The position numbers and the translations under genes are program-made. A stretch of 64,000 nt of DNA, taken from assembly GCF_044891285.1 (NCBI RefSeq), contig NZ_JAUIYO010000009.1, positions 1 through 64,000 of the forward strand. The letters run 5' to 3'. The DNA is from Pseudobacillus lumedeiriae (GTDB lineage: Bacteria > Bacillota > Bacilli > Bacillales > Domibacillaceae). Within the stretch, counting starts at the first letter, position 1; the number at the start of each line of letters is the position of its first letter. Below, piece by piece: positions 60,889 through 64,000 of the stretch. The notes below the pieces were generated by a model. It did no database searches, was not told where the DNA came from, and saw nothing but the letters and a program-made list of their open reading frames with translations.

Positions 60889-62904
60889 TTATTGGTGTTT
60901 TTCCTTCCATTTTAGAAAAATTTGTTTACTTACGCTAATGGCTGCTTTGCTTCCTCCCTCTCCTTCGACACCTTCCATCATCAGTGCCAGCAAAAAGGCT
61001 GGATGCTGCTGGTCATAAGCAACAAAGAGGCCATTTTCTTTTCCTTTTGTTCCTTTCTCCTCTTTCAATTCAGCCGTTCCAGTTTTACCGGCAAGCGCAA
61101 GACCAGGTACATCAGCTTCTTTTGCCGTTCCTTTTTGGACAACGAGCCGCAAGTCTTCTTTTAACAAGCTGGCCGACTCTTTGGTAAGGAGGTCCTGTTT
61201 CCATACTTGTGGCTTTTCGCCGGCATAAAGCTGCGGCTTCATCATCGTTCCTTCATTCACGATAGCACCGTAAACAGAAGCTAAATGAAGCATACTTGTG
61301 AGCACTTCCCCTTGTCCATAACCAGTGTCACTCAATAGAATTTCCCGATCCAGCGTGCCGCTGTTGGAAATTTGCGAAGCACGAATAGGATAAGCAAATG
61401 GGAATTTCTCTCCATAGCCAAATGCTTTGAGCCCATCTGTCATCTGATCTTTACCAACTTCCACCGCCGTCTGGGCAAAATAAATATTATCGGAATACAT
61501 GAAGGCTTCCTGCAAATTGACCGGCTCTCCCGGATCTTTCACCCGCGTCACTGAATAACTCCCCCATGACGCGTCCTTTTGCCAATGCAGCCCCTTGATT
61601 GGCCGCTCCTTTGCCGGGTCCAATGTGCCAGCTTTTAACGCAATCGCTGCGGTAATCGGCTTGATCGTAGAACCGGGTGAATAAGCAGCAGCAAACCGGT
61701 TTAAGAGCGGCTTTGCCGGATCGTTTTCCAATTCCTCGTAACGGCTGGCAGACACACCGAGCACAAATTCATTCGGATCGAAGGCAGGAGAGCTTGCCAG
61801 CGCTAGTACTTCACCCGTTTTTGGATCAACTGCGGCTGCAGTACCCGGCTTTCCTTTTAACTGCTCGTAGATCGATTTTTGCAATTCTGCATCAATCGCT
61901 ACTTTTATATCTTTTCCGTTTTGCGGGGCCGTTTCCGCAATCGTCACCCTCTCCCCTTTTTCTTTTGCAATATAGATTCTTTTGCCGTCTTTTTCCCGAA
62001 GTTCTTTTTCCAACAGCTGCTCCAGCCCTCGCTTGCCTATTTTATCCTGAGCTGTGTATCCTTTTTCTTTCCATTTCTCTAACTCTTCACCGTTAATGTC
62101 TCCAATATAACCGGTTAAGTGGGCAAGCGCTTCTTTATATGGATATTCACGCATCGCGATCTTTTCTGCCGCAAATCCAGGGATCTTCTGCAGTTCTTTC
62201 AGCTTCTCCTGATCATGAGCCGATAATTGTTTCAACGGCACAAAATGTCCAGGCTGCACCCAGCTTTGCTGCAGCTGTTTATCAATAAACTCGGTTGTTA
62301 CACCGAGCAGGGATGCCAATTTGCTTTTTGCGGCGGCATCGTTGTCGATCTTGCCAGCTTGTACACCTGCTGAATAGCCCTGGCCATTCACAGCCAATGA
62401 CCGGCCGTTGCGGTCAACAATCTGGCCGCGCTTGCCTTCTATCGTTTCGATTCGGATTTTATCACCCAAGCGCATCTCTGGAAAAATGTAAGACACGTCC
62501 CAGTCGATAAACCATGCTTCTTCTTTATCGGTTTCTTCCTTTTTTAAGATCACTTTCTTTTCAAAAGAAATCGGGCCGGCGAGTGTATCCATTTCCACTT
62601 TGATCGGAAGAACGGCCTTTTGGGCATCCTTCCAATCTTTTTCTTCTTTCGCGAGCGGGGTAACTTTTACATGTTTCACGTCCAAATCATTATAAATCGT
62701 TTGATAACGATCCGCGTAATCTTCCTTTTTTATCTTTTCTTTACTAGAAGGAGCCACATAGTTCGTGTACATTTTTTCAAACTGCCGATCATTCCACAGT
62801 TTCGTATACTCATTTAAGCGCTCTTCCGGTGAAGACAGTTTATTACAGCCAGCCAGACTGATCATCAACACGATCAGGCCGGTTAAAAACAAATATTTCC
62901 GCAT
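60889..62904 (-). CDS. Class B penicillin-binding protein, MecA-like lipoprotein (671 aa)
   Basis: Transpeptidase of wall synthesis, PBP3 (PbpC)-like. Lipobox SLAGC (Cys about 20), MecA_N NTF2-like domain (25-145), PBP dimerisation domain (about 150-320) and transpeptidase with SPGSTIKP (SxxK, about 412), YSDNIYF (SxN, about 466) and AGKTGTAEL (KTG, about 608). The MecA_N domain and lipobox resemble low-affinity PBPs, but B. subtilis PbpC has the same layout, so resistance should not be assumed. Confidence 0.93.
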   Translation of the reverse strand: MRKYLFLTGLIVLMISLAGCNKLSSPEERLNEYTKLWNDRQFEKMYTNYVAPSSKEKIKKEDYADRYQTIYNDLDVKHVKVTPLAKEEKDWKDAQKAVLPIKVEMDTLAGPISFEKKVILKKEETDKEEAWFIDWDVSYIFPEMRLGDKIRIETIEGKRGQIVDRNGRSLAVNGQGYSAGVQAGKIDNDAAAKSKLASLLGVTTEFIDKQLQQSWVQPGHFVPLKQLSAHDQEKLKELQKIPGFAAEKIAMREYPYKEALAHLTGYIGDINGEELEKWKEKGYTAQDKIGKRGLEQLLEKELREKDGKRIYIAKEKGERVTIAETAPQNGKDIKVAIDAELQKSIYEQLKGKPGTAAAVDPKTGEVLALASSPAFDPNEFVLGVSASRYEELENDPAKPLLNRFAAAYSPGSTIKPITAAIALKAGTLDPAKERPIKGLHWQKDASWGSYSVTRVKDPGEPVNLQEAFMYSDNIYFAQTAVEVGKDQMTDGLKAFGYGEKFPFAYPIRASQISNSGTLDREILLSDTGYGQGEVLTSMLHLASVYGAIVNEGTMMKPQLYAGEKPQVWKQDLLTKESASLLKEDLRLVVQKGTAKEADVPGLALAGKTGTAELKEEKGTKGKENGLFVAYDQQHPAFLLALMMEGVEGEGGSKAAISVSKQIFLKWKEKHQ

Positions 62905-62944
62905 TCTCTCACCCCTAGAACTTTTTTCACTTCTTTTTATTATA

Positions 62945-62986
62945 ACAAAGAGGAGCTGTTTCGCTTACGAAACAGCTCCTTTTGTT
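62945..62986 (-). terminator. Terminator of the EmrE-type transporter gene
   Basis: AACAAAGAGGAGCTGTTTCG and CGAAACAGCTCCTTTTGTT arms with a 4-base loop; it overlaps the last codons of the gene. Confidence 0.82.
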
Positions 62987-63924
62987 ATTTTCGCACGGGA
63001 CACGTAACTATGCAGCGCCATCCCAATCACGATCAATATCATACCAGCGATAGAAATCGGCGCTGGAAGAGGAGCAGCGAGTAAAATCATTTCTCCTGCG
63101 ACCGCAAACAGCACTTCTATCGATTGTGTCGCTTCCACTGCCCCTAACTTTTGCATGCTGCCTCTTACAAGGTCTGTTGCCGCAAAAAACAAGACCGTGG
63201 CAAACACACCGGAAAACAAGGCGACAAACCCGGATTGGACGACTTGCCCTTTGCTCGGCCAGCCCGCTGTGTAAACAGCCGCTCCTGATAAAATGAGCCA
63301 AAACGGCAGGCTCGCCAGCGTCATGCCAAGTACACGCTGATAAGCATCCAGCTGATCAGAGCACACTTCCATCATTTTTCGGTTGCCAAGCGGATAGGCA
63401 AACGAAGCAACAATGATCGGAAGGACGCACAGCAGCACGCTCTGGAACGACAGCTGGCGGGCATGCTCAATCTGCATCAAAACAACACCGAGAAGAATAA
63501 TGAGGGACATAGCAAGCCCTCTATACGGAATGTTCCCTCTCACTCGCTGCAAACCATTTGTCGTCTGAATCGTCACGTAAAAAAGCGGTGCGAGCAATGA
63601 GCCTGAAATAATCGTTATTTGCCACGTACCGGCAATCAGCCACCCCGGTCCATACGCTGCAGCAAAACAAATAGGCGCATAAAATAAACCGAATCCTATT
63701 GTGCTCCAAAGCAGCCAGGCCGAAGGATTTTTTTTCATTTCAGCCATCAGCCCCTGCCAGCCTTTACGGCCGACAACGATCACACCGAGCAGCGGCACCA
63801 TGAACAAGTAGCGTAAAGAAGCACTCCACATCCAGCTGCCTCCTTCCGCTTCCATGAGCCGGTTTAATACGAATGTAGAAGCAAAGAAAAAAGAAGATAA
63901 TACACCTAATACAATCGGTCTCAC
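62965..63924 (-). CDS. Ten-segment DMT-superfamily transporter (multidrug resistance efflux transporter family, 319 aa)
   Basis: Ten hydrophobic segments in two five-helix halves, as in DMT permeases. It starts IVLGVLSSFFFASTFVLNRLME (4-25) and has a second-half motif VEATQSIEVLFAVAGEMILLA with the family's conserved E. Large EmrE-type efflux proteins of this kind are common in Bacillus; substrate unknown. About 75 bases remain beyond its start, without a further gene. Confidence 0.88.
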   Translation of the reverse strand: MRPIVLGVLSSFFFASTFVLNRLMEAEGGSWMWSASLRYLFMVPLLGVIVVGRKGWQGLMAEMKKNPSAWLLWSTIGFGLFYAPICFAAAYGPGWLIAGTWQITIISGSLLAPLFYVTIQTTNGLQRVRGNIPYRGLAMSLIILLGVVLMQIEHARQLSFQSVLLCVLPIIVASFAYPLGNRKMMEVCSDQLDAYQRVLGMTLASLPFWLILSGAAVYTAGWPSKGQVVQSGFVALFSGVFATVLFFAATDLVRGSMQKLGAVEATQSIEVLFAVAGEMILLAAPLPAPISIAGMILIVIGMALHSYVSRAKITKGAVS

Positions 63925-64000
63925 AACCTACATACCTCCAATATTAAAACCCTTCTTTTCCCACTATAGCGCATCTCTCTTTTCATCATCAATACACTTT

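Noticed and set aside
60889..62904. mecA-type beta-lactam resistance gene
   Set aside because: The MecA_N domain is present, but the same architecture is normal for Bacillus PBP3; no mecR/mecI genes or mobile context.

Overview
The window looks like chromosome of a motile, Gram-positive, Bacillaceae-type organism. The evidence is the Bacillus-order block hag, csrA, fliW, yviE, flgL, flgK, flgN, flgM, yvyF, comFC, comFA on the minus strand, the degS/degU pair, an LCP protein, tagO, AGGAGG-type ribosome binding sites, SigD promoters and T-tailed terminators. The phenylalanine dehydrogenase resembles, from memory, the Bacillus badius enzyme, and the S-layer export genes recall the Bacillus cereus/anthracis system. 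I cannot name a species.

Layout. 1-650: AT-rich, no gene recognised. 698-3329: a flagellin gene split into four exons by three small ORF-less group I introns. 3539-11269: flagellar and competence genes. 11270-12060: nested repeats and an IS remnant. 12209-14500: an SLH-domain surface protein. 14735-16323: a LysE-type exporter and degV. 16673-22813: a branched-chain-type 2-oxo acid dehydrogenase complex and phenylalanine dehydrogenase. 23261-25219: an Lrp-type regulator and a sodium:amino-acid symporter. 25601-43132: a phenylacetyl-CoA (paa) catabolic cluster. 43196-44176: repeats and a transposase remnant. 44179-51028: luxS, a lipoprotein, degU, degS, yigZ, an LCP ligase and tagO. 51386-58753: secA2, slaP, a phosphodiester glycosidase and an MBOAT/PatB-like pair. 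58790-63924: a seven-LysM endopeptidase, a lipoprotein PBP and an EmrE-type transporter.

How the genes fit together. In Bacillus subtilis degS-degU-degV-comF-flg-hag are contiguous. Here degV and degU are separated by about 29 kb that can be read as one pathway: import of an aromatic amino acid, deamination to phenylpyruvate, oxidative decarboxylation to phenylacetyl-CoA, and ring epoxidation, opening and beta-oxidation. Phenylacetate itself could enter through an ActP-like symporter and PaaK. The classical reductase PaaE is absent; a 4Fe-4S ferredoxin and a ferredoxin-NADP reductase sit in the paaK operon instead. The second theme is the cell surface: an SLH protein, SecA2/SlaP, a probable wall-polymer acetylation pair and wall hydrolases/synthases.

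Most unusual features. (1) Intron 3 of the flagellin gene begins with an in-frame, same-length alternative of the flagellin C-terminus, so spliced and unspliced mRNAs would both encode complete 539-residue proteins with different ends. (2) Four intergenic arrays share a strict 21-nt period around a GYGCAY hexamer; they are not CRISPRs and I know of no description of them. (3) The flagellin leader carries a textbook CsrA hairpin. (4) A structured candidate leader RNA precedes degS.
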